Positions 46,612-58,100 are shown, counted from the stretch's first letter. The stretch is 64,000 nucleotides of DNA from Chelonoidis abingdonii (GCF_003597395.2 NC_133769.1:173335058-173399057); one strand, 5' to 3'. The notes: generated from the letters alone by a model not told the origin. A program made the numbers and translations.

Positions 46612-46624
46612 ATGCGCATATATA
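46557..46624. repeat. (TG)23 tract, 68 bp strictly alternating
   Basis: TG repeats from 46557 to 46602 continue into TATGTGCGCATGCGCATATATA without breaking purine-pyrimidine alternation. The CGCATGCG core next to a long TG run is a strong Z-DNA type sequence. Confidence 0.92.
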
Positions 46625-47826
46625 GATAGTATCTGTTAGCATGCCTGGGACATTGAGAGACCTACTAATTTCCAGTCTGTTTAACTAATTCTCAAATGTG
46701 GCAAATGCACCCCACTACACAGAAAAAACTACAGATGTGCTTCATTTTATTAAAGTTCATAAGGATTTGTGGGATTGGAGCAAAATGTACCAGCAAAAAT
46801 TAATGATGAAACATGTACTTTTTAAATGATATATGGTGACACAGGTTTATCAAATCAACCTTCATTAAAGTGAGAGAGAGAGGGATAAAAGACTTGATTA
46901 AATTAGTACCCAAGTATTTTAAAAACTACTATTGTCTAGATGTACACAAAATTGATCCCCCAAATGCACACAATGTAAATATTATATATTGATTTGAGTT
47001 GCTGTAATCCTCATCAAATTTGTAGCAGGTGTAGAATGTATTGTGGGGAAAAAAATGAAATTGAATAGGAGATAAAACACTGCTCTTTCTTACTCCTCAT
47101 GTTGAATTGCTGTTGTCATAGGTATAAGAACACTTAGAAAAGCCTGAAGTAATAGAATAGAAACTTGAAGTGTTAACTACCTGGCAAACAAAAGCAAGAT
47201 TACTGTACAATAGCACATTCTGAGATATGTTAATATTTCTTGACACATTCTGACTCTTTCCTTATTCAGTGTTCATTGCTTACTTAATTTTAAAGAGCTC
47301 TAAGGAAACCCATGTGTGTGTTCCTGAAAACTTGAGAATTTTCAAGGTTGTGGATTTGTTTGGATGTGATCTGCTCTGAATACCTGTGACACATGAATTT
47401 AATTTGGATTAAGGCTGTGGCTGATTGTGTATGGAAGCTGAATGGAATCTCTACTTTCTGTTTAGTTCTAATTCCCTTGAACTGTTTATCTTTTTCCCAT
47501 TTACCAGGAAATAAACTACCCATACTTTATTTGGAATGCCGTTATTTAGAGGAATGTACCTATGTGCCACATAAGCTGCTCGCCTTTTCGGGAGGAGAAG
47601 GGGGACAAAGGGATGTGAACCAGACAACTGGTGCGTGACGTTCAGAGAGAGAGAGAGATGTGCATGCTATTTTACTGGTCAATCAAAAACATAATCCCTA
47701 CCTTGAGGTGATTATCATTTGGTTGAGCTTGATCCTTACTAGATAACGTGTAGGGATGGGTGGGCAGCAATATTAAATACTGGGCTCTGATTTGGAGCTG
47801 TGCTTTCTGGAGGGATGGGGGTCAAG
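46625..47826. other. No gene recognised
   Basis: Unique AT-rich sequence with short frames only; a GA run at 47647-47659. Confidence 0.4.
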
Positions 47827-48172
47827 CAGGGCCGATGCTTCCATTAGGCGACCCTAGGTGGTTGCCTAGGGCACCAGGATTTGAGGGGGGGCGGCATTTT
47901 GTGCTTTCCCCACGGGGCGCATGGGAGCTTCCGGTTCCGCTCCTGTTGCGCTGCCGAAGAAGGACCCTCCGCCGAAGTGCCGTGGAAAACAGCGGCAGGC
48001 AATTGAGCAGCTCAATGACTGCTGCTGTCGCCTGCGGCATTTCAGCGGAGGGTCCTTCTTTGGTGGCGTGATGGGAGTGGAACCGGAAGCTCCCGCACGC
48101 CCCATGGGGAGCACACAAAATGTCGCCTCCCAAATTCTGCCTAGGGCACCAGAAACTCTGGCATCAGTCCTG
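47827..48172. mobile_element. hAT miniature, near-complete palindrome, TSD GRGTCAAG
   Basis: Ends CAGGGCCGATGC and GCATCAGTCCTG. The arms mirror each other for about 150 bp each (for example GCCTAGGGCACC against its mirror, GGGAGCTTCCGGTTCC against GGAACCGGAAGCTCCC, GAAGAAGGACCCTCCGC against GCGGAGGGTCCTTCTTT). The 8-bp duplication is GGGTCAAG at 47819-47826 and GAGTCAAG at 48173-48180. Frames of 82-123 codons on both strands arise from the palindrome and are not genes. Confidence 0.92.
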
Positions 48173-48353
48173 GAGTCAAGATGTGTTTTAAGCCATATTT
48201 ATGCAGCCCAGATTCTGAGATGGGGGTTGGGGAAGTGTAGCCTTTGGTGTGAACTAGAGTGGACCTATGGGTGGCTGTGTCTATTTTGGTAGCTTTTCAA
48301 GGGATGCCTGTTGGTGGTCACAGTATAGGATCTCTGTAGCATCATACACTACT

Positions 48354-48571
48354 CAGGAGTTCTCAAACTGGGGGTTGGGACTCCTCAGGGTGTTGAGAGG
48401 TTATTACAAGGGGAGTCAAGAGCTGTCAGCCTCCACCCCAAACCCCGCTTTGCATCCAGCATTTATAATGGTGTTAAATATATAAAAAAGGTTTTTAATT
48501 TGTAAGAGGGGTCGCACTCAGAGGCTTGCTATTTGAAAGGGGTCAACAGTACAAAAGTTTGAGAACCACTG
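48354..48571. mobile_element. hAT miniature, CAGGAGTTCTCAAACTGG ends
   Basis: Left end CAGGAGTTCTCAAACTGGGG and right end AAAAGTTTGAGAACCACTG are inverted copies, and the interior has GGGTTGGGACTCC and GGGGTCGCACTCAGAGG. The 218-bp size is typical of a non-autonomous copy. The flanking octamers do not match clearly. Confidence 0.85.
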
Positions 48572-49359
48572 CAGTATAGTGACACTCTCTTCTTCTGCTG
48601 TCGATACCTCTCATCCTGGGGCTTTTGTGGGGAGCAAAGTAAGGCTCAGTACTCCATCTCTATCTTCTCACTGCCTTGAGAGAATTCTCCTCTGTTCCCT
48701 GGTGGCACAATTATGGCTCTTGTAAACTTCTGGGGCCGTATGGATATGCGTTAATATCTTTTAGGGAGAAGAATACAACTCTAGAGTGTGTATGGAGTTT
48801 TCTGCAGGAAGCAAACCATATGGGTGTTCTGTTTCACATGCTTCTTGTTATGTTTTACAGCTGTGGTTTTAATTAGAGTGTTCTGTTTAATTCAAGAACC
48901 TTGGGTTGGTTACCTTGAAACTGCATTCTTGGTTTCTGTTAAGTAGAATCTAATCAAACAGGAAGCCTAGTGGAAAGCTTGTCCTCAAGCTGTTTTGTGG
49001 ACCAGGTGTACGTGTATATGAGAAATTAGGCATCCTAAAAACAAGGTTGGGTTATCCTGTGATATTCCCCAATCCCAAATACTGGAAGAAGGGGTGCTGC
49101 CTGGATGAAGAGATTTAGAGGTGATGCAGGCATTCAGCAGTGGAGTAAACATTTACTTTTTTCATGCTTGTTTTTTGAGGACTGTGTTCTTGTTAATGAC
49201 TATATAAATGTGTCAACTAAAGGGAGTTCTCACCACATGTGATTTTTTTTTCGTTTTTTAACACACTTTCAGTCATCTTGTGGATTCTGAGGCAAAATAT
49301 TAGAAAACTCAGGAAACTGGGTGGTAACTTCTCATTTAAGTTTCTCCTTAATAGCCTGG
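48572..49359. other. No recognisable feature
   Basis: Unique sequence; short open frames without motifs. Confidence 0.4.
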
Positions 49360-49690
49360 TAGTCCAATTTAGGAGAAGGGCATTCCAAATTATTGGGTCT
49401 CACAGAAAAAAGCCATGAGGTCATACTGGAAGAAGATAAAGTGGAGCATCCTGAATAGGCATCAGTAACAGAGTGGAGGAGGTGGATGCACCACTGAAAG
49501 AGACCAAGGCAGAGGCATAGAGAGGGGGAGATATTGACAATATTGTGAAGGTGAGGACAAGTAGTTTGAACTTCTTGCAGTGGACAAATGTGTGTTAGTT
49601 GAGGTATTCCAAGAGAAGGGCAATGTGTGTTTTGCATTAATGGACAAAGAAAATGATCTTATTGGCTGTCTTTGTATAGACTTGTGGGGA
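49360..49690 (+). repeat. Possible old LINE 3' region (L2-like)
   Basis: GGAGAAGGGCATTCCAAATTATTGGG and following G/A-rich words (GGTGGATGCACCACTGAAAG, GTGAGGACAAGTAGTTTGAAC) resemble, by memory, 3' untranslated regions of old reptile LINEs. Weak evidence; the minus-strand frame of 101 codons here has no domain. Confidence 0.3.
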
Positions 49691-50280
49691 GGGCCTTAAA
49701 CTGTGCTGGCCCACAAGATGATGTTGTGAGATGTGCTCAATATCTCATGAGCTTAATTTAGGGCATGACAACTAACCTCTACTCAAACTGAGTTGGATTT
49801 AGTAGAAACAAGGTTGCAGTTTGAGGTTGGTTTATAAGAAGTGGGATGCTCCAGTTTACAGAAGAATTGCCCTTTGAAAAATGGGAACTGATGGGAACTG
49901 TAGCTGAATCCACCAAATACACTGTATTTAAGGAAATTGAAATAATCCTACTGTGGGTCTGCAAGGTGCTGAATCATTTACAGGTTACCAGTGTGTGTCT
50001 GGTGTAATGCCTGTTACCTCTGCTTACCTTGTTACCTCTTCTGCTGAGCAGTGTATCACGTTATCCAGTGTTATATGATCATTTAATGCAAGACCCTTTT
50101 AGAAGGGCATTAAGTTAAGATTGCCCTCAAAACCTTTAAATAGGAGCTTAAATGTTGAAGGCAAATTGATACTTTTTGTTTGGGCTACTGGTATTTGTGG
50201 AAAACATTCAATAAAAAATAAATTTTTAAAAAGAGAAAAATTCAGACACGTAAACCCCTTCTGAGAAGTGTGGTAATAAT
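49691..50280. other. No recognisable feature
   Basis: AT-rich unique sequence. Confidence 0.4.
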
Positions 50281-50500
50281 ATCTAGCTTTTATGTAACAT
50301 TTTTATAAATAGATCTCAGAGTACTTGACAGAGGAGGTCAGAATCATTAACCCCCATTTTACGGGTTGGGGAACAGGTTTGGAGAGAGAAAGTGAGTTGC
50401 TCAAGGTCACCCAGCAGTCCAGTGGCAGAGTAGATTATAGGATCCAGGTCTCCTGAGTCCCAGTTCAGTGCTCTAAGTCATTAGGCAACATTGCCTTCCC
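50281..50500 (-). repeat. MIR/CORE-SINE relic
   Basis: CATTAACCCCCATTTTACGGG, GAGTTGCTCAAGGTCACCC, GCAGTCCAGTGGCAGAG, CAGGTCTCCTGAGTCCCAG, AGTGCTCTAAGTCATTAGGC: a well-ordered reverse-complement MIR, the best kept in the window. Confidence 0.88.
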
Positions 50501-52107
50501 TTTTCCATTTAAATCTTAATGATCATCGTGATCATGGTAACCATGCAGGGAGATTGAGGAGATGTTTCTAAAAAAGAGCTACCTAAAATGTGGGCATTGT
50601 CATGAAATCAACAAAAACACATACATTGTTACTACTAAGTGTTACACAGGATTCTTTGAATGGTTTTAGTAATGTATGCTCTCTGAAATTCCACATCAAA
50701 CCACCTGCCCTCTTGTCTCAAACAAGTGTGTGTGCATGCATGCTTGGTGATGGGAGTGGAATCCTGTGGCTTTAATTTTAAGGACTTGATTCTGCCTCTA
50801 AACTTGTATTTATCACCCAAAGTGGAGTAGTTGATGCTTTGGTGAGGAGTCTCTTTCTAGCCCTTCAAATCTACTATTCTGATGGAATTGCGCCATTTCC
50901 TGACAGCTTGCTGGTCACACACATAGTTTACATAAAGTTGCATCTTTGTGTCTAAAGAGCTTCAAAATGGGGCATGGTTAGACCAAAATAATTATTCCTA
51001 CTCACCAGGTAAGCTTGTTTCATATGGTAGGATATGAATATTGAAACAAATGTAATACATGTTACTTGGGTTAAACCTTTGCTGCAATCAACTGTGCAGA
51101 CCCAGATCTCTTTAAATGTGTCAGCTAAAAGGAATTTTACACATCTTCAGCCAACTTGTGGATTTAGAGGCAAAATGTTAGAAAAATCTTCCAGATGTAT
51201 TGTAGTTAAACATCGTCAGGAATCATCCCATTACCTCAGTACTATAAACATATGGTCATAGTTCATATCAGCTCTTAATTATTTGACCTTACACCACTCA
51301 AGAACATATACCCCCTTCTACTGTATTATGTAGAAGACTTGACTCCAAAATTGGCTATTTAAGATTTGCACACGGTACTTAATTTTCTGGTAATGTTAAT
51401 TAGCTAATTTGAAACATAAGTAAGATACAAATAATGTTGTACTTTGATATTTTATTTCTAACAACAGGAAGATGATTACCTTCAAAAATAATAAGATTGA
51501 AATCTAAATAAGGATCTAAATTATAGTTGTTGGGTTGTGAAGAAAAGCAAATTCAGTTAATCCCTATTTCAATGTGCCAATTAGCTAAGTATTAATCAAT
51601 CTCCTATATAAATGGAAATGAGGATACTAAGCTCTCTTTGGTAAGATAATGTTTCTCATTAACACAAGTACAATCCTCCTAACACTTTAATGTAGGGGGA
51701 AAAAATCTCTTCTTCCTAGTTGTCTAAAAAAACAAACCCAAATCCAAAATCACTTGATGAAACCAGTGCATTCTAGTGTCCCGTAGTCTGTCAATATTTC
51801 TTGTAGAAACTCCTGCTTTAGTATGAGGGTGTGGGAAAGGGAGAGTTTTATTTTGAACACTTAAAAATATAGTGTAGATTTAAAAACAAAGTCTCTAGGG
51901 ATACCATAATTTACATGACTTGAATAATTCTGGATTTTTTTATGCTCCTGTGAATTAAAAATCAATTTTCTTAGTGGAATTTTGCCTCTCAGATAATTTG
52001 GGCCAGACTCTCTTGTCAGTTTAAACATGGTCAAAATAGTTGGTTGTGTAGGTCAAAACATAAATGACATAACACATTGCCTTTCAGGGCTTTTGCAATC
52101 CTTTTAG
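50501..52107. other. No gene; AT-rich candidate conserved stretch
   Basis: 51200-51640 lacks repeat signatures and has several homeodomain-type words (CTTAATTATTTG, GTTAATTAGCTAATTTG, CCAATTAGCTAAGTATTAATC). It could be a regulatory element; no proof from sequence alone. The rest is unassigned. Confidence 0.35.
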
Positions 52108-52383
52108 TATGTGTACAGTTGTCTAATAAACCGGGGTTTATATATGGGTATGCTTGTGTTCATTTTGGATAAAATGTGGTTTACAGGGTGCTTATGCATA
52201 GGGAAGCATGCTGTGGCTCATCACCCTAGGAACATTCTAGAGAAGGCCAGGGGGCGGGGGGTGAGCTCAACATGTGGAGTGGAGAACTATGGGCATGTGA
52301 TAAACAAATCCATATATGGAAAGGTTTAAATATGATTGGTTAAAGGTTTGTGTTATATAACAAGTTACATAAGTGCCATGTGC

Positions 52384-52390
52384 TATAAAA
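52384..52390 (+). promoter_or_regulatory. LTR TATA box
   Basis: TATAAAA in the compact LTR, 83 bp before its AATAAA. Position fits the U3 promoter. Confidence 0.6.
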
Positions 52391-52466
52391 TAGTAAAAGG
52401 AGGAGCTCCTTGCTGGAGGGACTCTGCCTGATTTTTGTACCAGGGGCTCTCAGTTTGTGCACATTG

Positions 52467-52472
52467 AATAAA
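52467..52472 (+). terminator. LTR poly(A) signal AATAAA
   Basis: AATAAA in CATTGAATAAAGCC, the usual R-region polyadenylation signal of a retroviral-type LTR. Confidence 0.6.
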
Positions 52473-52689
52473 GCCTTGTTGAATTGAATTGAATCTCATC
52501 GCATTGAATTAAAGTCCTTTGATTCTGCCCAGCATCTGACTCATTGGGAACCACAAAATCCCAACAAGATACAGTTGAGCTTCTGTGTTGTAATAGAATG
52601 AGCACAATTTTAGTGCTCTCCTGTAGAGAGCTGCTGATTAATCTACAGTCTTTCACTCTTTTTGAAGGATTTCACAAATGTAAATGAGT

Positions 52690-52880
52690 TAAGACTTACA
52701 AGCTTCCTGTGAGCTAGGTAGACAGTATTATACACCCATTTTATTGATGAGGAAATTGGTAGAGGACGTTAAGTGGTTTGCTCAAGCACGCAGAAGAAAT
52801 CTGTCTCATAGCCAGCATTAGAATTTGGGAATTCCCAGCTTTAATCCCTGTACTCAAACAGCTAGACTACAGCCCTCTAA
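52690..52880 (-). repeat. MIR/CORE-SINE relic, divergent
   Basis: CCCATTTTATTGATGAGGAAATTGG, GGTTTGCTCAAGCACGC, ATTAGAATTTGGGAATTCCC, CAAACAGCTAGACTACAGCC follow a reverse-complement MIR with many changes. Confidence 0.6.
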
Positions 52881-52928
52881 TTTACTCCTACATAAACATG
52901 TAGGGTCTAATAATCTCCTAGGATTTCT

Positions 52929-52984
52929 TCTATCTATCCATTCATCTATCATCCATCTATCTAAATTTTTTTTTTTTTTTTTTT
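52929..52984. repeat. ATCT-rich simple repeat followed by poly(T)
   Basis: Irregular (ATCT/ATCC) tetranucleotides, then a run of about 18 T. Confidence 0.85.
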
Positions 52985-55056
52985 GGAAAGGTAAAATGAG
53001 ACAACCATTTCACCCTGCTCTGGGCCATTGTAGAGAAATAAAAAATAGAATGAATTGAATAAAAGCTCTGAGTCAATTCACTAGGTCCAGGGGATCATAC
53101 TCAGTGTTTGCAAATATTCAGTTGACCACACCATGTGTGAGCATATCCATTGATCCTGAAAATTTCAAGAATTTTGGCACATATGATTTAAAGTCCGAGT
53201 AGCTATATCTGATGTTATGCACTAGTTACTACTTGCTATTGGCTGTTCTTATATTGAAAGTGTTTGCCCTTCAGGCTTGGATCAAGCATGACCATTAAGT
53301 AAATGCTTAATTTTAAGCATACGAGTAGTTCCACTGATAACTTACATGCTTAAAGGTACATGCATGTTTTAGTAGTTTGTTGAACCAGTATTGTAATGAG
53401 TAAATTCTGGAATGTACTAGTTCATAGTATGTTGAGATTAGTTTTATTACCTTAATTTTAGCTAATTTGTAGTAGATACAATACAAAGTCCACTACCCAA
53501 ATTTGAATTCTCTAGAATCACTAATCTGCAAGTGAATTTGGACATTAACTACCCTACATCACTACATATTGTACATGGTTTGGGCAGTGCCAGTTTCTTT
53601 CATCACTGAACCACTTTACTGTTTGTTTGTTTTTTCCAAAAATTGCTACATTAGGAGAAACGTTTGGCCATTTTTATTTGCGTTTCCCAGATCTGGTCTT
53701 AGTATGAGGCTTTCACGTTTTTTGTGACATTTAAAAAAAGAAAAGAAAAAGAGAAACACAATCAGGCTTTGGATTTCATATTTTGTTTTTTCCCTCCAGT
53801 CCAAAATAAGACAATGTTTGAATGAAAACAGCAGGCAACTGATGTGAGAAAGCCATGTAGAATATTAAGCAGAGAAATATACTGATCAACTGATCATAGA
53901 CTGTATTTTACAGTGCAGATCTGGGTATATTTGGAAAAAAGTCAATGTACTTGTAAGTATGGAATACTCTGTGATCTACAGGCAGGATGGATAATTTGGT
54001 CTTTCTTCCTTCCTTCCTGAGCTGACCTAATGTTCATAATTGCACTGTTTGCTAGGGTGCTGCTAGGTAGATGAAGATTTGCTAGTGATTATGCTACACC
54101 CTCTTGTACAGAAATGCTTACTGAGGTGTAACTTTGAGGAATGCACTCAGTGCAGTGTCAGCATTTGCTGAATATGTCCGTCTGTAATAATATAGTATTG
54201 GGGACACTTGTGCATAGACGCAATAGGGAAGTCTTCAAAGAAAAATGCTGAAAATGGTTATCTGATTTCATTGTGTACTATACATGGAATATAGGAAAAT
54301 ATACAAGTTAACCCCCCCCAAACACACTATTGTATTTATATTGCTATTTTATCCTCAAAGATAGTGAATTGAAACTTCATAGCATGGGGGCCTAAATTAC
54401 AGTAAATACAGGAATAAACCTAAGCGTAACACAAGTGGTGAGCTCTAGGGACCAATAGTTGTTTCTCTCACTATTGTACGTTTCAAGAAGAAAATGATCC
54501 GGTTATGTTTTTAAAAATGCTTTTTGGGTTGCTGTTGGTTACTTGAGTTGCTCCAGTAATATACACCCACTCAATAATAATAATAATCATATTTTATTTA
54601 TTTATTTATTATTTAAAATATTAAGGGTTAGGTTACACATCATAAATATCATCTTTACGAGCTCCCTCAGAGGTGATGTATTTCAGTTTCCTTAGGCGTA
54701 GTGAGTAAAGTTGCTGTCAGAGAGGAGACCATTCATGACTGATGAACACTGTATCAAAAACAGATACTAAATCTATTTTATGGTGGTCAGTAAAAACTGT
54801 GCTGCAAAATAAGAGTTGCTTAATCTGGTGATATCTACCCAATGTAAATTCTGAGAATAATTGAGGAGGGAACAAACTGAGACTGGAAAATACCTTGTGT
54901 ATAGCTTCAAATTGGGAGGAGTCGATGTTTGTTTAAAGATTCCTGCAAGAGCCAGGTAAATGTGTACATATGCATCAGTTGCTGTTGGGTAATTCAGAGA
55001 TAGAGCTGAGCAAAATCTTTTTGAGTTTCATTGTATGGCCTTCATCCTGCTCTGTT
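52985..55056. other. No gene recognised
   Basis: 53265-53400 has an ancient short repeat (GCTTAATTTTAAGCAT, GTAGTTCCACTGATAAC). A (TTCC)n stretch at 54004-54018, an AAT/TTTA simple-repeat patch at 54571-54615. Otherwise AT-rich and unassigned. Confidence 0.4.
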
Positions 55057-56268
55057 CAGGGCTGCCCAGAGGATTCAGGGGGCTTGGGGGCAAAGCATGG
55101 GAGCTGCAGCACTTGTACTCACCTGGCACCGGTGGGTCTTCTGCATTTTCGGTGGCGGGGGGCCTTCAGTCACGCCGTGTCTTGAGCAGCACTGAAGGAC
55201 CCCTGTCATAGTATTCTATCCCCAATGAACTTAGAGTCCAAATGAGTACTAGCATGAATTCCTCTAAGCTTAATTACCAGCTTAGTCTGATACGCTGCCA
55301 CCAACAAATCAGGACTTGAGTGCCTGATAACTCTGGTTCTCCCCGAAACCTTCCCTGGGACCCCCAAGACCCAGACCCCTGGATCTAATACAAGGAAAGT
55401 AAACTCTTTCCTCACTAGTGCCTCTCCTAGGCTTTTCCTCCCTGGGTTACCCTGGAAGATCACTGGGATTCAACTCCTTGAATCTTAAAACAGAGGCTTT
55501 CCACCTCCACCCCTCCCCTCTTTCCCTCACCCAGAGGCAATACAGATTCAAGCTCCGTGAATCTAAACAAAGGGATTCCCCCTTTTCCCTCTCCCTTCTT
55601 TCTCCCTGTCTCCCACCACTTCCATGGTGAGTACAGACTCAATACCTCAGCCTTAACCAGAGGAAAAAAAAATCAATTAGGTATTTAAAAAGAAAGTTTT
55701 TAATAAAAGAAAGAAAAAATAAGAAATCTCTGTAAATACAAGATGTAGTATTACAGGGTCTTTCAGCTTATAGAAAATGGAGAAAAAGCCTCCTCCAGCA
55801 GAAATACAATTTAAAATACTTTCAGCCAAATACCCATTACAACTCTACCAGCCAGATACACAGTTGCAAATACAGAAAACAATTAAAAGACTATAACCGC
55901 CTTTCTACTCAATACTCACTATTCTGAATATATAAGAGACTGTAGCAGGGAGATTGGCAAGAAACCTGGTTGCACGTCTAGTCCCTTTGAGGACTCAGAG
56001 AGAACAAAGCAAAACCCAAAAACCACAAACAAAGGCTTCCCTCCACCGAGATTTGAAAGTATTTTGTTTCCTGATTGGTCTTCTGGTCAGGTTTTGTTTG
56101 TTAACCCTTTACAGGTGAAAGAGACATTAACCCTTAGCTATCTGTTTCTGACACCCCCCACCGCCGAAATGCTACCGAAGACCTGGACCACCGCCAGGCC
56201 AGGGCTTGCAGGGCCCCTGAGGGGCCCGGGGCCTGGGGCAAATTGCCCCCTGCCCCCAAGCAGCCCTG
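55057..56268. mobile_element. hAT miniature split by an LTR, TSD GCTCTGTT
   Basis: Ends CAGGGCTGCCCAGAGG and GCCCCCAAGCAGCCCTG. The 8-bp duplication GCTCTGTT is exact at 55049-55056 and 56269-56276. Without the LTR (55204-56153) the element is about 260 bp, equal to its uninterrupted relative at 57184-57447, and the two align through GAGGATTCAGGGGGC, GCAGCACTGAAGG, CCGAAATGCT and AAGACCTGGACCACCGCC. Confidence 0.95.
55204..56153 (-). mobile_element. Solo LTR, 950 bp, nested in a hAT miniature
   Basis: Starts TGTCATAGTATTC and ends TATCTGTTTCTGACA. Flanks are C runs (ACCCC before, CCCCC after), consistent with a 4-5 bp target duplication. Minus-strand sense is inferred from TTTTTAATAAAAG near 55698 (reverse ATTAAA) and from relatedness to 22344-23170. 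The first 125 bases match 1-124 in reverse. GATTTGAAAGTATxTT and TTAACCCTTTACAGG are shared with 15649-16405. Confidence 0.9.
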
Positions 56269-56613
56269 GCTCTGTTACACTAATGTAAATCTAAATAAAT
56301 CTCCTGAGTCAGTTGAGTTACACTTGAGAGAAGTGCAAGTGAACTGGGTATTAAGCTCCATAGCACTTTTAAACACAAAAGCAAGGGCCGCATCTGGTCT
56401 CATGTGCTTGGCTTCTATTTATTTCAGTGGGAGCCATGTCAGTGTTTTCAAAGATGGATTTCTTTTTTTCCTGAATCTTGCGAAGAAAGCTTTTTAGGAT
56501 ACTCTAACTGTAATTTCTCATTTGTTTTTTAATTGCCACATTTTTCTTGCAAATGAATTAGGTGTGAAAACAGCTGCAGCAACAGAAATCTGTTTAGTTG
56601 TTATAGTTTAAGG

Positions 56614-56920
56614 CAGGGGTCGGCAACCTTTCAGAAGTAGTGTGCCAAGTCTTCATTCATTCACTCTAATTTAAGGTTTTATGTGCCAGTCATACATTTT
56701 AACGTTCTTAGGTCTCTTTCTGTAAGTCTATAATATATAACTAAAATACTTTTGTATGTAAAGTAAATAAGGTTTTTAAAATGTTTAAGAAGCTTCATTT
56801 AAAATTAAATAAAATGCAGAGCCTCCCAGACCAGTAGCCAGGACCCAGGCAGTGTGAATGCCACTGAAAATCAGCTCACGTGCCGCCTTCGGCACCTGTG
56901 CCATAGGTTGCCTACCGCTG
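56614..56920. mobile_element. hAT miniature, 307 bp, TSD GTTTAAGG
   Basis: Ends CAGGGGTCGGCAACCTTTC and GGTTGCCTACCGCTG. GTTTAAGG is exact at 56606-56613 and 56921-56928. The interior is AT-rich; GTGTGCCAAG and CTTCGGCACCTGTGCC flank the ends. No coding content. Confidence 0.95.
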
Positions 56921-57183
56921 GTTTAAGGGTTAATGGCATGTTGCTTAGTGCAAAAGGGCTACTGTTAAAATGCAGGGATCTCTTGAGGTTTCAGCCTTGT
57001 AGACTTGAGTCTGTTCTCCCTTTCAGCATTCTACATCTGGAGTAAAGCCCTTTGAAGTCACAGAGATTACGTTAGTATCAGTGAGGACAGAATCAGGTCC
57101 TATGTCTCTATTTACTTGCAGGAAAAATTGCCAAGATACAAGACCAGTTTTTCTCTCTTAATGTAACATTTAAGTAATGGGGT

Positions 57184-57447
57184 CAGGGCCACCGAGAGGA
57201 TTCAGGGGGCAAAGCGGGGCAGCTGTGGTGCTTGTATTCACCCAGTGGCAGTCTGGGTCTTTGGCAGCATTTCGGCAGCAGGGGGCCATTCAGTTGCTCT
57301 GCGTCTTCAGCAGCACTGAAGGGCCCCTCGCCACCGAAATGCTGCTGAAGACCTGGACCACCGCCGGGCCAGGGCTCGCGGGGCCCCTGTGGGGCCTGGG
57401 GCCTGGGGAAAATTGCCCCACTTGCCCCACCCCCCCGGGCAACCGTG
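57184..57447. mobile_element. hAT miniature, 264 bp, TSD AATGGGGT/AATGGGTT
   Basis: Starts CAGGGCCACCGAGAGG and ends CCCGGGCAACCGTG. The octamers AATGGGGT (57176-57183) and AATGGGTT (57448-57455) match at 7 of 8. GC-rich with internal inverted arms (TTCGGCAGCAGGGGGCC against GGGCCCCTCGCCACCGAA). Same family as 55057-56268. The 96- and 60-codon frames are not genes. Confidence 0.92.
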
Positions 57448-57719
57448 AATGGGTTAACTGTCTTTGAACCAAAACTCTCAGCTTAAATCTCAGTTCATCG
57501 AGGTACTTAAGTACATGGGTAATTTTAAAATTTGGAGTAGTCCCACTGAGGCCAGTGGGAACTTCTCATGCTTAAAGTTACAAACATATATGTTGCTGAA
57601 TTGGGTCTTCAATCACAACACTGTTAAATTTCATTTCCCTTGACAAAGAAAGAATAAAAGGAGACAAGAGAAGTGTGCTCCTTTCTACAGCCATCTTCAT
57701 ATGGTGGAATCTGCAGCTG

Positions 57720-58100
57720 GGTCAGGAATTTTTACATCAATTGTTGTTTGTCAAAAATGCAGATTGTCAAAACTGAAACTACGCAAAACTGAGTTGGATT
57801 TGAACTCCCGACACAAAAAAAAATGTTGACAAGTTTTGAAACTGCCTCAATGTTTTTATTTTTGACATTTTCAATAAGGAAAGACTGGCTTTTCTGCTTC
57901 AGAGCACCTTTTTGTTTCAAAATTTAAGACAATTAGATTGAAAAAGGTTTTTTAAAAAAGACAGAATTAGTAATTAAATGTTTTAATTGACCTGACATGG
58001 GAAATAAGTTCTCCTTGTCAGTTGGCAAATATTTTGGGGATTTTTTTCTTTTCATCCCAGTTCGAGACAGGAAAAAGTTTTTGAGCTCCTAAAGATATTC
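57720..58100. mobile_element. AT-rich hAT-like relic
   Basis: AT-rich words such as GTTTGTCAAAAATGCAG, AAAATGTTGACAAG and TTTTTGACATTTTC, ending near TCATCCCAGTTCG, resemble the TAGGGCTGGGTGAAA relic group. Ends are unclear. Confidence 0.4.

Larger units (their letters stand above)
52108..52566 (+). mobile_element. Compact retroviral-type LTR, about 460 bp
   Basis: Ends ACCACAAAATCCCAACA at 52566, with a TATA box at 52384-52390 (TATAAAA) and AATAAA at 52467-52472, 83 bp apart, the U3-R spacing of a gammaretrovirus-like LTR. After the poly(A) signal the word TTGAATTGAAT repeats in R/U5. The start is uncertain; TGTGTACAG at about 52110 and TGTCTAATAAACC at 52120 are candidates. No adjoining primer-binding site or coding region, so a solo LTR of an endogenous retrovirus is the likely reading. 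Confidence 0.65.

Noticed and set aside
47760..48292. Four to five overlapping frames of 82-123 codons
   Set aside because: All fall on the palindromic hAT miniature at 47827-48172.
48320..48579. CAGTATAG at 48321 and 48572 as the duplication of the hAT at 48354
   Set aside because: The left octamer lies 25 bp away from the CAG terminus, so it does not flank the element; probably chance.
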